64,000 nucleotides of DNA from Massilia oculi (GCF_003143515.1 NZ_CP029343.1:4278001-4342000), one strand, 5' to 3'. Shown: positions 51,598-61,644, counted from the stretch's first letter. The notes: generated by a model not told the origin, from the sequence alone. Program-made: numbers and translations.

Positions 51598-52833
51598 ATG
51601 ATCCCGATTAAAGTCGCCGCCCCCGGGCCGAGCGAGCCGCGTTCGCCGGCCAGCGCCGCGCTGCAGTATCTGCAGCCGGGCGCGCTCAACCTCGCCGCCT
51701 TGCCGCCGCTGTCGCTATACGTGCACTGGCCCTGGTGCGTGCGCAAATGCCCGTACTGCGACTTCAATTCGCACGAGGCGAAGGGCGAGCTGCCCGAGCA
51801 GGCCTACCTGGACGCGCTGCGCCTCGACCTCGAACAGTCGCTGCCGCTGATCTGGGGCCGCAAGATCCACACCGTCTTCATCGGCGGCGGCACGCCGAGC
51901 CTGATGTCGGCCGCCGGCCTGGATCGCCTGATGTCCGACCTGCGCACCCTGCTGCCGCTGGAACTGGACGCCGAGATCACGATGGAAGCCAATCCCGGCA
52001 CCTTCGAGGCCGGGCGCTTCAAGAGCTACCGCGCGAGCGGCATCAACCGGCTGTCGATCGGCATCCAGAGCTTCAACCCGGCGCATCTGAAGGCGCTGGG
52101 CCGCATCCATGATGGCATTGACGCGCTGCGCGCGGTCGAGATCGCGAAGAACACCTTCGAGAACTTCAACCTCGACCTGATGTATGCGCTGCCGTCGCAG
52201 ACATTGGAAGAGGCACGCCGCGACCTGGAGACGGCGCTGTCGTTCGCGCCGCCGCACCTGTCGCTGTACCACCTGACGATGGAACCGAACACGGTATTCG
52301 CCAAGTATCCGCCGGCGCTGCCGGACGACGACCTCTCCGCCGACATGCAGGACATGATCGCCGAGGTGACGGGAGCAAAGGGCTACGAGCACTACGAGGT
52401 GTCGGCCTATGCCCAGCCGGGGCGGCGCGCGCGCCACAACCTGAACTACTGGAAGTTCGGCGACTACCTCGGCATCGGCGCCGGCGCCCACTCGAAGCTC
52501 TCGTTCCCGCACCGCGTGCTGCGCCAGGCGCGCTTCAAGCAGCCGGCGTCCTTCATCGAGGCCGCCAGGCGCGGCAACCCGGTGCAGGAAGAACACGAGA
52601 TCGGCCGCGCCGACATGGGCTTCGAATTCATGCTCAACGCGCTGCGCCTGACCGGCGGCTTCGACCCGAACCTGTTCGGCGAGCGCACCGGCATGAACAT
52701 CAGCGCGATCACCAAGGCGCTGAACGACGCTGAAGCGAAAGGGCTGATCTACCGCGACCACCAGCTGATCAAGCCGACCGAACTGGGGCAGCGCTTCCTG
52801 AACGACCTGCAGGAGATGTTCCTGGCAGGCTGA
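51598..52833 (+). CDS. hemW: Radical SAM haem chaperone HemW
   Basis: A 411-residue radical SAM protein. The cluster motif is C-x3-C-x2-C (WCVRKCPYCDFNSH, about 47-57), followed by GGGTPSLM and the SAM-binding blocks. The extra Cys after the motif seen in true coproporphyrinogen dehydrogenase (HemN: CxxxCxxCxC) is Phe here (YCDF), which marks HemW. HemW binds haem and inserts it into respiratory enzymes. A 35-residue N-terminal extension is longer than usual. Confidence 0.93.
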   Translation: MIPIKVAAPGPSEPRSPASAALQYLQPGALNLAALPPLSLYVHWPWCVRKCPYCDFNSHEAKGELPEQAYLDALRLDLEQSLPLIWGRKIHTVFIGGGTPSLMSAAGLDRLMSDLRTLLPLELDAEITMEANPGTFEAGRFKSYRASGINRLSIGIQSFNPAHLKALGRIHDGIDALRAVEIAKNTFENFNLDLMYALPSQTLEEARRDLETALSFAPPHLSLYHLTMEPNTVFAKYPPALPDDDLSADMQDMIAEVTGAKGYEHYEVSAYAQPGRRARHNLNYWKFGDYLGIGAGAHSKLSFPHRVLRQARFKQPASFIEAARRGNPVQEEHEIGRADMGFEFMLNALRLTGGFDPNLFGERTGMNISAITKALNDAEAKGLIYRDHQLIKPTELGQRFLNDLQEMFLAG

Positions 52834-52836
52834 AGC

Positions 52837-53679
52837 CTACGCTTCGACCACGCCGGCCAGCGCAGCCAGGGTGCGGGACAATCCGCCGACGATGCGCGCC
52901 ATGCCGTTGTAGTCGTTGCGGTCCTGCGCCTGGCCGGGTGGCGTTTCGGCGTGGAAGTAGGGAAAGCGCAGGAAGCCGGCGTCGGTGATCACCAGCGCAG
53001 GCCCGTCTCGCGGCCCGCTCCCGTGTCCCGACAGGGTAAGCCCCATCACATGGGCCGGCGCCGCCAACCCGCCGCGGGCCAGCATCGGATCGCTGCGCAG
53101 GGCGGCCAGCGCCTGGCGCACCTGCGCCGACGATTCACGCGTTCCAATGAAAGCCATGAAGTTGCCGCCATCGCGGCGGCCGGCGATTGCGCGCCGCTCC
53201 GCGCTTGCGGAGGGTTCATCGTTCACGAAAAAGACGAAGCGGATCTCGGTGCCGTAGGCGGGACGCAGCGCTTTGGCCGCGCGCGCCAGTTCGAGCACGG
53301 CGGCGGCGCCCGCGCTGCCCGCAGCGGCGTCGCGGCCGAGGTGGGCCCCGACGATGAAAGTGCGGCTGGGGCGCTCGCCGGGCGCCAGCCTTGACACCGT
53401 CACCTCGATGCTGCGGCCTGGATGCGCCGTGTCGCCACCTTGCCGGACACGAGGGGAATAGCCATAACGTCGCAGGGAGGTTTCCACATGGCGCAGCGCG
53501 CCATGTCGTGTGTCATTCGAGGCGCCCGGTGAAGCCGAGGCCAGCGCCTGCGTGTGCGCGTGCAGGCGCGCCGCCAGCGGCGGCACGCTCGAACTCGTGT
53601 CCATGGTGAACATCGCCAGCACGATGGCCAGCAGGATCGCGAGGATGACTTTCCAGTGTGAGTTGAAAAAATTGCGCAT
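52837..53679 (-). CDS. M28-like peptidase homologue, probably inactive
   Basis: A 280-residue protein with an N-terminal membrane anchor (about 10-25) and a periplasmic domain resembling M28 aminopeptidases. GAHLGRD keeps the first zinc His (H113), FVNDEP keeps the acidic pair region (D154-E155), and PYFH near 240 keeps a late His. The bridging Asp of GADDN is replaced (GSAGAAA), so a two-zinc site cannot form in the usual way. It is probably a non-catalytic or altered-metal member. Convergent with hemW. Confidence 0.65.
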   Translation of the reverse strand: MRNFFNSHWKVILAILLAIVLAMFTMDTSSSVPPLAARLHAHTQALASASPGASNDTRHGALRHVETSLRRYGYSPRVRQGGDTAHPGRSIEVTVSRLAPGERPSRTFIVGAHLGRDAAAGSAGAAAVLELARAAKALRPAYGTEIRFVFFVNDEPSASAERRAIAGRRDGGNFMAFIGTRESSAQVRQALAALRSDPMLARGGLAAPAHVMGLTLSGHGSGPRDGPALVITDAGFLRFPYFHAETPPGQAQDRNDYNGMARIVGGLSRTLAALAGVVEA

Positions 53680-53841
53680 GGCGTCACACTGCGCCGCGGG
53701 GCGCATTGGCAGCAGTCGGTGAACCCAGTGTATCCAAATCGCCGGCCGTCTGCGCCGCAGCGCCGGCAATTCCGCGTTACAACTTGGACAAGACTTGCTC
53801 GGCCAGGCTGCACGAGATCCTGGGAGAGTCGGGCGCGCCAT

Positions 53842-53869
53842 AAAAAAACCGGGCCACGCGGGCCCGGTT
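53842..53869 (-). terminator. Rho-independent terminator of the RND efflux operon
   Basis: AACCGGGCC / GGCCCGGTT stem (53847-53855 and 53861-53869) with a 5-nt loop, followed on the minus strand by seven T. It lies 23 bp after the stop of the outer-membrane gene. Confidence 0.92.
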
Positions 53870-53892
53870 CCGGATCACGACAGGTGATGTGC

Positions 53893-55341
53893 CTAGCGGG
53901 CCGCCACCGGCGTAGCGCCGTCCGCCGGCGTGGCAGGCTCAATCCACCCCCCACCCAGCACGCGGTACAACACCACCTGATTCTGCAACCTCAGCAGATT
54001 CGCCTGCACCGACAACTGCTGCGACTGGAACAGCGAACGCTGCGCATCGAGCAGGTCGAGCTGGCTGGCCGCGCCGCTGCGGTAACGCAGGTCGGACAGG
54101 TTGAAGCGGTCGGCTTCGGCCTCGGTCACCGCGGCTTGCGCGCGCAGCTGTTCGCTGTAGGTCGCCTGGCCGGCCAGGGCGTCCGCCACTTCGCGGAACG
54201 CGGTCTGGATCGACTGCTCGTACTGCGCCACCGCGATGTCGCGCTGTGCGCGGGCGCTGCCCAGCGTGGCGCTGTTGCGGCCGTAGTCGAAGATCGGCAG
54301 GAGCGCCTGCGGCGCGAAGGTCCAGCCCCAGGTGCCGCTGTCGAACAGGCCCGACAGCTCGGTGCTGGCGCTGCCGGCGCTGCCGGTCAGCGTGATGCGC
54401 GGGAAGAAGTTCGCGCGCGCCGCGCCGATGTTGGCGTTGGCCGCGATCAGCTGCTGCTCGGCCGAACGGATGTCCGGACGGTTGGCCAGCAGGTCGGACG
54501 GCAGGCCGGCCGGGATGTCCGGCAGCTCGGTCTTGGCCAGGGTGGCGCCGGCGCTCACGTCGGCCGGCAGCGGGCCGCCGACCAGCAGGGTCAGCAGGTT
54601 GATGTCCTGGGCCCGCAGGCGCTGCTGCTGGGCCAGGGTGGCGCGGGCCGTCTCGACCAGCGAGCGCGATTGCTGCAGTTCCAGGCGCGACGCCACGCCG
54701 TTCTCGAAGCGCAGCTGGAACAGCTTGTCCGATTCCAGGCGGGTGTTCAGCGTGTCTTGCGTGATGCGCAGCAGCTCTTCATCGGCCAGTAGTTGCAGCC
54801 AGGCGCTGGCCACCGACGAGATCAGGCTGATCTGCGTGGCCTTGCGCGCCTCTTCGGTCGCCAGGTATTGCGCCAGCGCCGCGTCGGACAGGTTGCGCAC
54901 CCGGCCGAACAGGTCCAGCTCGAAGGCCGACACCTGCAGGCCGGCCTGATAGGTGCTCTCGATCGGCGCGTCTTCACCCACGGTGCGGCGGTTGCCGCTC
55001 ACGCCCAGGCCCACCGACGGCAGGCGGTCGGCGCGGGTGATGCGGTATTGCGCACGCGCCTGCTCGATATTGGCGATCGCCACGCGCAGGTCGCGGTTGT
55101 TGACCAGCGCGGCGTCGATCAGCGAGCGCAGGCGCGCATCGGCGAAGAACGACTGCCAGGCGACCGTGCTCGGCGCCGCGGCCAGCACCGGGCTGGTCGA
55201 CTCGCTGGCCGCCTTCGGGGTTTCCGGGAAGGCGGCGGCCACCGGGGCCGCCGGACGTTCATAGTCCGGGGCCAGCGAGATGCAGCCGGCCAGCGTCATC
55301 GCCAGCGCCAGCGGCGTCAAGAATTTGATGTGCTTGATCAT
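53893..55341 (-). CDS. Outer-membrane efflux lipoprotein (OprM/NodT family)
   Basis: A 482-residue outer-membrane factor of an RND pump. The signal peptide ends in a lipobox (LAGC, Cys20). Two OEP repeats follow, with the family motifs FELDLFGRVRNLSDAAL (about 155-170) and RPDIRSAEQQLIAANANIGAARANFFPRITLTGS (about 290-322, in blocks). It forms the trimeric exit duct for the adaptor and permease encoded upstream. It lies 2 bp after the permease gene. Confidence 0.94.
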   Translation of the reverse strand: MIKHIKFLTPLALAMTLAGCISLAPDYERPAAPVAAAFPETPKAASESTSPVLAAAPSTVAWQSFFADARLRSLIDAALVNNRDLRVAIANIEQARAQYRITRADRLPSVGLGVSGNRRTVGEDAPIESTYQAGLQVSAFELDLFGRVRNLSDAALAQYLATEEARKATQISLISSVASAWLQLLADEELLRITQDTLNTRLESDKLFQLRFENGVASRLELQQSRSLVETARATLAQQQRLRAQDINLLTLLVGGPLPADVSAGATLAKTELPDIPAGLPSDLLANRPDIRSAEQQLIAANANIGAARANFFPRITLTGSAGSASTELSGLFDSGTWGWTFAPQALLPIFDYGRNSATLGSARAQRDIAVAQYEQSIQTAFREVADALAGQATYSEQLRAQAAVTEAEADRFNLSDLRYRSGAASQLDLLDAQRSLFQSQQLSVQANLLRLQNQVVLYRVLGGGWIEPATPADGATPVAAR

Positions 55342-55343
55342 GG

Positions 55344-58300
55344 TTAGCTTCCTTCTTCTACGTGCTTCTGATGTTGAGTCGCATACATCTTCTGCTGGCG
55401 GTCGCTGCCCTTGAAGAGCGTGCGGACCACCACGAAGAAGACCGGCACGAAGATCACGCCCAGCACGGTCGCGGTGATCATGCCGCCCATCACCCCGGTA
55501 CCGATGGCGCGCTGCGATGCCGAACCGGCGCCGCCCGCGATCACCAGCGGCAGCACGCCGAGGATGAAGGCCAGCGAGGTCATGATGATCGGACGGAAGC
55601 GCAGATGGGCCGCTTCCAGCGCCGCCTCGTACGGCGTCTTGCCCTCGGCCTGCAGGTCCTTGGCGAATTCGACGATCAGGATCGCATTTTTCGCCGCCAG
55701 GCCGATGATGGTGATCAGGCCGACCTTGAAGTAGACATCGTTCGGCAGGCCGCGCATATTGGCCGCGATCAGCGAGCCGAGCACGCCCAGCGGCACCACC
55801 AGCATCACGGAAACCGGAATCGTCCAGCTTTCATACAGCGCGGCCAGGGCCAGGAACACCGCCAGCAGCGAGAAGGCGATCAGGATGCCCGCGGTCGAGC
55901 CGGACAGGATTTCCTCGCGCGACTGGCCGGTCCATTCGAAGGCGAAGCCGGCCGGCAACTGGCCCGCCAGGCGCTGCATTTCTTCCAGCGCATCGCCGCT
56001 CGAGTAACCCGGGGCCGGTTCGCCGGTGAGCTTCATCGCCGGATAGCCATTGTAGCGGTTGGTCTGCATCGGGCCGGTGGTCCACTCGGTGCTCGCGAAC
56101 GACGACAGCGGCACCGGCTGGCCCTGGGTATTCAGTGCATTGATGCGCAGCAGGTCGTCCGGCTGCATGCGCTGCGGCGCATCGGCCTGCACGATCACGC
56201 GCTGCAGGCGGCCGGCGTTCGGGAAGTCGTTCACATACGACGAACCCAGCGAGGTCGACAGTGCGGTATTGATCGCGCCGAACGTCACGCCCAGGGCTTG
56301 CGCCTTGTCGCGGTCGATGTTCAGCTTGAGCTGCGGCGCGTCTTCCAGGCCTTCCGGACGCATGCCGGTCAGGACCTTGCTCTGCATGGCCATGCCCAGC
56401 AGCTGGTTACGTGCGGCCAGCAGGGCGTTGTGGCCATTGCCGCCACGGTCCTGCAGGCGGAACGAGAAGCCGGTGCCGGTACCCAGTTCGGGGATCGGCG
56501 GCGGGCTCACCACGAAGATGAAGGAGTCGCGCACCGCGCCCATGTGGCCGGTGATGCGGCCTGCGAACGATTGCGCGTCCTGGCCGTCTCCCTTGCGGTC
56601 GTCCCATGGCTTCATCGGGATGAACGCCAGGCCCATGTTCTGGCCCTGGCCCGAGAACGAGAAGCCGGTCACGGCCACGATGTTGGCGGTCTCGGGCTGC
56701 TTCATCACGAACTCTTCCAGCGAACGCAGCACGGCGCCGGTACGCTCGGCGGTGGCGCCTGGCGGCAGCTGGATGTTGGCGATCACATAGCCCTGGTCTT
56801 CGTTCGGCAGGAAGGCGTTCGGCATGCGGGTGAACATCAGGGCGACCACGGCGACCAGCACCGCGAACACGACCATCCAGCGGCCGGCGCGTTTCAGGAT
56901 CGCACCGACGAAGCCTTCATATTTCTTGGCGCCGGCGGTGAAGTTGCGGTTGAACCAGCCGAAGAAGCCCTTCTTGTCCATGTGATGGCCGGCTTCGACG
57001 GGCTTGAGCAGGTGCGCGCACAGCGCCGGGGTCAGGGTCAGCGCCAGGAAGGCCGAGAAGCCGATCGAGGTCACCATCACCACCGAGAACTGGCGGTAGA
57101 TGTTGCCGACCGCGCCGGCGAAGAAGGCCAGCGGCACGAACACCGCGATCAGCACCACGGTCACGCCGATGATGGCGCCCGAGATCTGGCCCATCGCCTT
57201 GCGCGTGGCTTCCAGCGGCGGCAAACCTTCCTCGCTCATGATGCGCTCGACGTTTTCCACCACCACGATGGCATCGTCGACCACGATACCGATCACCAGC
57301 ACCATGCCGAACATGGTCAGCACGTTGATCGAGAAGCCCAGCGCCAGCAGGCAGGCGAACGAGCCCAGCAGGGCGATCGGCACCACGATGGTCGGGATCA
57401 GCGTATAGCGGATGTTCTGCAGGAACAGGTACATCACCAGGAACACCAGCACGATCGCTTCGACCAGGGTGTGCACCACTTGTTCGATCGAGATGTCGAT
57501 GAAGGTGGTCGAGTCGTAAGGAATCGAGTACTTCATGCCTTTCGGGAAGTACTTCTGCAGCTCGGCCATGCGGGCCTTGATCAGCTCGGCAGTCTGGAGC
57601 GCATTGCCCGACGGCGCCAGCTGCACGCCGATACCGGCCGACGGCTTGCCGTTCAGGCGGGCGGTGGTGGCATAGGCCTGGCCGCCGATCTCGATGCGCG
57701 CCACGTCCTTCAGGCGCACGGTCGAGCCGTCCGGATTCGCGCGCAGCACGATGTTGCCGAACTGTTCGACGTTCGACAGCTGGCCGGTGACGATCACGGT
57801 GGCGCTGATCTGCTGGCCCTTGGCCACCGGCAGGTCGCCGATGGTGCCGGAAGCGACCTGGGCATTCTGCTGCGAGATCGCGGCGGTGACGTCGGCCGGC
57901 GACAGGTTCAGGCCGACCAGCTTGGTCGGGTCGATCCAGACGCGCATCGCCTTCTCGGTGCCGAACAGCTGGGCCTGGCCAACGCCGGTGATCCGCTGGA
58001 TTTCCGGCAGCACGTTGCGCGAGGCATAGTCGCCCAGTTCGATATTGGTGATGTTCGGGTCATCCGACGACAGGATCGTAAACAGCAGGAAGTTCGAGCG
58101 CGCCTGGTCGACGCGCACGCCCTGCTGGGTCACGGCCGGCGGCAGGCGCGGGGTGGCGCGCGACAGCCGGTTCTGGACGTCGACTTGCGCCAGGTTCGGG
58201 TCGGTGCCGGTTTCGAACGAGATGGTGATCGAGCCGCTGCCGTTGGCCTGGCTGGTCGATTCCATGTAGATCATGCCTTGGGCGCCGTTCATCTCGCGTT

Positions 58301-58496
58301 CGATGATCGAGATGACGGAGTCTTCGAGGGTCTGCGCCGATGCGCCCGGGTAGGCGACGTTGATGACGATCGAGGGAGGCGCGACGGTCGGGTACTGCGC
58401 GATCGGCAGTTGCTTGATGGCGACGCCACCGAGCACCATGATGAATAGCGCGATCACCCATGCAAAAATTGGGCGGTCAATAAAAAAACGTGCCAT
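55344..58496 (-). CDS. RND multidrug efflux permease (AcrB/MexB, HAE1 family)
   Basis: A 1050-residue inner-membrane pump with 12 helices and two large periplasmic loops. Start MARFFIDRPIFAWVIALFIMV is typical of HAE1 permeases. The proton-relay Asp pair is in helix 4 (GIVVDDAIVVVENVERIM, about D407-D408), and the late Lys in GLAAKNAILIVEFAKD is present. It exports hydrophobic and amphiphilic drugs, dyes or solvents by proton exchange. It is the second gene of the operon. Confidence 0.96.
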   Translation of the reverse strand: MARFFIDRPIFAWVIALFIMVLGGVAIKQLPIAQYPTVAPPSIVINVAYPGASAQTLEDSVISIIEREMNGAQGMIYMESTSQANGSGSITISFETGTDPNLAQVDVQNRLSRATPRLPPAVTQQGVRVDQARSNFLLFTILSSDDPNITNIELGDYASRNVLPEIQRITGVGQAQLFGTEKAMRVWIDPTKLVGLNLSPADVTAAISQQNAQVASGTIGDLPVAKGQQISATVIVTGQLSNVEQFGNIVLRANPDGSTVRLKDVARIEIGGQAYATTARLNGKPSAGIGVQLAPSGNALQTAELIKARMAELQKYFPKGMKYSIPYDSTTFIDISIEQVVHTLVEAIVLVFLVMYLFLQNIRYTLIPTIVVPIALLGSFACLLALGFSINVLTMFGMVLVIGIVVDDAIVVVENVERIMSEEGLPPLEATRKAMGQISGAIIGVTVVLIAVFVPLAFFAGAVGNIYRQFSVVMVTSIGFSAFLALTLTPALCAHLLKPVEAGHHMDKKGFFGWFNRNFTAGAKKYEGFVGAILKRAGRWMVVFAVLVAVVALMFTRMPNAFLPNEDQGYVIANIQLPPGATAERTGAVLRSLEEFVMKQPETANIVAVTGFSFSGQGQNMGLAFIPMKPWDDRKGDGQDAQSFAGRITGHMGAVRDSFIFVVSPPPIPELGTGTGFSFRLQDRGGNGHNALLAARNQLLGMAMQSKVLTGMRPEGLEDAPQLKLNIDRDKAQALGVTFGAINTALSTSLGSSYVNDFPNAGRLQRVIVQADAPQRMQPDDLLRINALNTQGQPVPLSSFASTEWTTGPMQTNRYNGYPAMKLTGEPAPGYSSGDALEEMQRLAGQLPAGFAFEWTGQSREEILSGSTAGILIAFSLLAVFLALAALYESWTIPVSVMLVVPLGVLGSLIAANMRGLPNDVYFKVGLITIIGLAAKNAILIVEFAKDLQAEGKTPYEAALEAAHLRFRPIIMTSLAFILGVLPLVIAGGAGSASQRAIGTGVMGGMITATVLGVIFVPVFFVVVRTLFKGSDRQQKMYATQHQKHVEEGS

Positions 58497-58517
58497 TGGA
58501 AAGTCCTATCGTTGTTC

Positions 58518-59840
58518 TTAGCGGCTGCTGTCGGCTGGCGTGGTCGCGCCCGCGGCCGGAGAACCGGCGTTCGGGGTGCGCGCGCCCGGCGCCTCGGTGC
58601 CGGCGGCTGCCTTGGCGCCGGCGGCATTCGGCTGGGCCGCCGGTGCGCCCGCCTGGGCCGGAGCCTGCTGCGCGCCCGCCGGCGTCCATTGCACGGGCTT
58701 GACCGGGGTGCCTGGCGGCAGCATCTGCAGCTTCTGGAAGCCGTCGACCATCACTTTTTCGCCTTCCTTCAGGCCGCCGGTGACGACCCAGCTCTCGTCC
58801 TGCTGCGAGGCGATCTTGACCTGGCGTGGAACCGGCTTGTTGTCGGCGCCGATCACGGTGACGGTGTCGCCGTTCTGGCCGCCGCGGGTGACTGCCTGCT
58901 GGGGAATCAGGATGCCGTTCGGCAGCGTGGCCTGCGCAACGCGCACGCGCACGTACTGGCCCGGTAGCAGGGCGTTGTCCGGGTTCGGCACGGTGGCGCG
59001 CAGCGTGACCTGGCCGGTGCCCTGGTCGACCGTCACGTCCGAGAACAGCAGCTTGCCGCGCTGCGCCAGTTCGGTGCCGTCTTCCAGCAGCACGGTCACG
59101 GGCACGTTGTCGGCGCCGCCGCCCTGCTTCTTGAGGCGCTGCAGCTCGGTGGCCGACTGGGTGATGTTGAGGTACATGCTGTCGGTCTGCTGGATCAGCG
59201 CCAGCTCGGTCGACTGGGTCGCCGACACCAGGGCGCCTTCGGTCACCAGCGCGCGGCCGATGCGGCCGCTGATGGGAGCGTTCACATTCGTGTAACCGAG
59301 ATTAATCTGCGCGACGCGCAATTGGGCCTTGGCTGCGGCGACTTCGGCCTCACCTTGCTTCTGGGCGGCGACGGCGTTGTCGAATTCCTGTTTACTGACG
59401 GCGTTGGCCTCGACCAGCGGCTTGTAGCGCTCGGCGATGGCGCGCGACGCCACCAGGTTGGCTTCGGCGCGCGCGACGTCGGCGCGCGCTGCGGCGAGCT
59501 GGGCCTGGTAAGGCGCCGGATCGATGGTGAACAGCGACTGGCCCTGCTTGACGATGCTGCCCTCGGTGAACGAGCGCTTGAGCACCACGCCGTCGACGCG
59601 GGCACGAACCTGGGCGGTGCGGATCGGTTCCACGCGCGCCGGCAGTTCGTTCTGCAGCGCGACGGTCTGGAAGGCGGCGGTGACGACGCCGACTGCGGGG
59701 GCCGGCATCTGCTGGCCGGCGGGAGCGCCGGCCTTGGCCGCTTCGTCTTTCTTGCCGCAGGCGGACAGCAGGACCACCGCAGCCATGGTGGCCGCTGCGA
59801 CCCGGGTGAGGGACATCGATGAGGAGTTGGCAGAGCGCAT
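58518..59840 (-). CDS. RND efflux periplasmic adaptor (AcrA/MexA family)
   Basis: A 440-residue membrane-fusion protein. The signal peptide ends in a lipobox (LSAC, Cys28). The lipoyl-like, alpha-hairpin and beta-barrel domains are in order: VEPIRTAQVRARVDGVV, the coiled hairpin (about 100-180) and GALVSATQSTELALIQQTDSMYLNI. A 60-residue Ala/Pro/Gly-rich tail after the conserved part is unusually long. First gene of the efflux operon, divergent from its TetR regulator. Confidence 0.94.
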   Translation of the reverse strand: MRSANSSSMSLTRVAAATMAAVVLLSACGKKDEAAKAGAPAGQQMPAPAVGVVTAAFQTVALQNELPARVEPIRTAQVRARVDGVVLKRSFTEGSIVKQGQSLFTIDPAPYQAQLAAARADVARAEANLVASRAIAERYKPLVEANAVSKQEFDNAVAAQKQGEAEVAAAKAQLRVAQINLGYTNVNAPISGRIGRALVTEGALVSATQSTELALIQQTDSMYLNITQSATELQRLKKQGGGADNVPVTVLLEDGTELAQRGKLLFSDVTVDQGTGQVTLRATVPNPDNALLPGQYVRVRVAQATLPNGILIPQQAVTRGGQNGDTVTVIGADNKPVPRQVKIASQQDESWVVTGGLKEGEKVMVDGFQKLQMLPPGTPVKPVQWTPAGAQQAPAQAGAPAAQPNAAGAKAAAGTEAPGARTPNAGSPAAGATTPADSSR

Positions 59841-59942
59841 TACGTGTGCATCCTTCTAGTTAGAAATACTTGTCGATGTCACACCCCGGTCAACAACATA
59901 TGCATGGGATGCGAGATCAACACTGGCTTTTGCGAATAGTTT

Positions 59943-59966
59943 TATATACTATCACGACTGTATGTA
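59943..59966. promoter_or_regulatory. AcrR/TtgR-type operator between the efflux operon and its regulator
   Basis: A 24-bp imperfect palindrome: outer arms TATATACT and CTGTATGTA around ATCACGA. It closely resembles the AcrR site (TACATACA ... TGTATGTA). It lies 43 bp before the TetR gene and 102 bp before the adaptor gene, inside AT-rich sequence that carries the likely promoters of both. Confidence 0.65.
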
Positions 59967-60009
59967 AAATGTTTTAAGCACCTTTTAATTCGAGGGTTAC
60001 TCAAAAGAA

Positions 60010-60627
60010 ATGGTTCGCAGGACGAAGGAAGAAGCAGCGGCGACCCGCGACAGCATTCTTGATGCAGCAGAAATCTTGTTCGCTAAACAGGGTGTTTCAC
60101 GAACGACATTACAGCATATCGCGACCGCGGCGGGAGTGACGCGCGGCGCGATTGATTGGCATTTTGTCGACAAGGGCGCACTGTTCAGCGCGATGATGGA
60201 TCGCGCCACGATGCCGATGGACACGGCCATCCAGCAACTGGGCGAGCGCGAGGTGGCCGACCCGCTGCAGCGCCTGCGCGACGAGCTGATGGCGGTGCTG
60301 CACATCGTCGTCAACGACGAGAAGGCGCGCCGGGTGTTCGAGATCGCCACCCTCAAGACCGAGTTCACCGAAGACGTGGACTCGGCCCGCGTGCGCAAGC
60401 GCGAAGCGGTGGCCGAGTGGCGCGCGCGCATGGAAGCCAACCTGGCCGAGGCGCGCGCCAAGGGCCAGCTGCCGACCAGCGTGGATCCGCACAACGCCGC
60501 GACCTGCATGTGGGTCATCGTCGATGGCTTGCTGCGCAACTGGCTGTTCGACCTGGAATCGTTCGACCTGATGGTCCTTGGTGGGGAGGTGATCGATACC
60601 TTCCTGGCGGGATTGAAGGCGCGCTGA
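60010..60627 (+). CDS. TetR family efflux repressor (AcrR/TtgR-like)
   Basis: A 205-residue repressor. N-terminal HTH (about 10-55: RDSILDAAEILFAKQGVSRTTLQHIATAAGVTRGAIDWHFVDKGALF, in blocks) matches the AcrR/TtgR/MexZ group, including the IDWHF(x)DK signature, and the C-terminal half is the TetR_C_2-type ligand domain. It probably represses the divergent RND operon and itself, releasing on drug binding. Confidence 0.92.
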   Translation: MVRRTKEEAAATRDSILDAAEILFAKQGVSRTTLQHIATAAGVTRGAIDWHFVDKGALFSAMMDRATMPMDTAIQQLGEREVADPLQRLRDELMAVLHIVVNDEKARRVFEIATLKTEFTEDVDSARVRKREAVAEWRARMEANLAEARAKGQLPTSVDPHNAATCMWVIVDGLLRNWLFDLESFDLMVLGGEVIDTFLAGLKAR

Positions 60628-60640
60628 CGGCGCATTTCCA

Positions 60641-60666
60641 ATAAAAAACCCGGCCACGGCCGGGTT
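60641..60666 (-). terminator. Rho-independent terminator of tal
   Basis: AACCCGGCC / GGCCGGGTT stem (60647-60655 and 60658-60666), followed on the minus strand by TTTTTTAT. It is 22 bp after the tal stop and also sits just after the convergent TetR gene. Confidence 0.9.
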
Positions 60667-60688
60667 CTCGTCGATCACGCCGTGGCGT

Positions 60689-61618
60689 TTAACGCATGCC
60701 TTCGATCATCTGCTTGAGCTTGATCGAATCGGCGACGAAGGCGCGGATGCCTTCGGCCAGCTTCTCGGTGCCCATCGCGTCTTCGTTCAGCATGAAGCGG
60801 AAGGTCTTTTCGTCGATCGCGATCTTCTCGATGTCGGCGCCGTCGTCCTTGACCAGCTTGCGCTCGACCGGCGCGTCGCTGTCGGCCAGCTTTTGCAGCA
60901 GGTCGGGCGAGATGGTCAGGAGGTCGCAACCGGCCAGCTCCAGGATCTGCGACGTGTTGCGGAAGCTCGCGCCCATCACTTCGGTGTCGTAGCCGAACTT
61001 GCGATAGTACTGGTAGATGCGCTTGACCGACTGCACGCCCGGATCGTCGGCGCCTTGATAATCGGTGCCGGTCGACTTCTTGTACCAGTCGTAGATGCGG
61101 CCGACGAACGGCGAGATCAGCTTGACGCCGGCTTCGGCGCAGGCCACTGCCTGGCACAGCGAGAACAGCAGGGTCAGGTTGCAGTGGATGCCGTCTTTTT
61201 CCAGGATCTCGGCGGCGCGGATACCTTCCCAGGTCGAGGCGATCTTGATCAGTACGCGCTCGCGCGACACGCCGTTCTTTTCATACAGGGCGATCAGCTC
61301 GCGGCCCTTGGCGACCGTGGCTTCGGTGTCGAACGACAGCGCGGCATCGATCTCGGTCGAGACGCGGCCCGGCACATACTTGAGGATTTCGACGCCGAAG
61401 GCGATCAGGAGGCTGTCGACAATCGCTTCTACCGACGCGTCAGGGGCGTCCGCGATCGCTTTTTCCAGCAGCGGGCGGTATTCGGGCTTCTGCACGGCCT
61501 TCAGGATCAGCGACGGGTTGGTGGTCGCGTCCTGCGGGGCATAGGCCTTGATCGACTGGAAGTCGCCGGTGTCGGCGACCACGGTGGTGTACTGCTTGAG
61601 CTGTTCGAGTTGGTTCAT
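60689..61618 (-). CDS. tal: Transaldolase
   Basis: A 309-residue class-I aldolase of the pentose phosphate pathway (sedoheptulose-7-P + glyceraldehyde-3-P to erythrose-4-P + fructose-6-P). [12 protein letters not shown] (about 29-40) and the Schiff-base Lys region [18 protein letters not shown] (Lys near 130) match TalB. Location near hexR is common, since HexR controls central sugar metabolism in this group. Confidence 0.97.
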   Translation of the reverse strand: MNQLEQLKQYTTVVADTGDFQSIKAYAPQDATTNPSLILKAVQKPEYRPLLEKAIADAPDASVEAIVDSLLIAFGVEILKYVPGRVSTEIDAALSFDTEATVAKGRELIALYEKNGVSRERVLIKIASTWEGIRAAEILEKDGIHCNLTLLFSLCQAVACAEAGVKLISPFVGRIYDWYKKSTGTDYQGADDPGVQSVKRIYQYYRKFGYDTEVMGASFRNTSQILELAGCDLLTISPDLLQKLADSDAPVERKLVKDDGADIEKIAIDEKTFRFMLNEDAMGTEKLAEGIRAFVADSIKLKQMIEGMR

Positions 61619-61644
61619 GTGGGTCTCTGGATGGTGTGGCGCAA

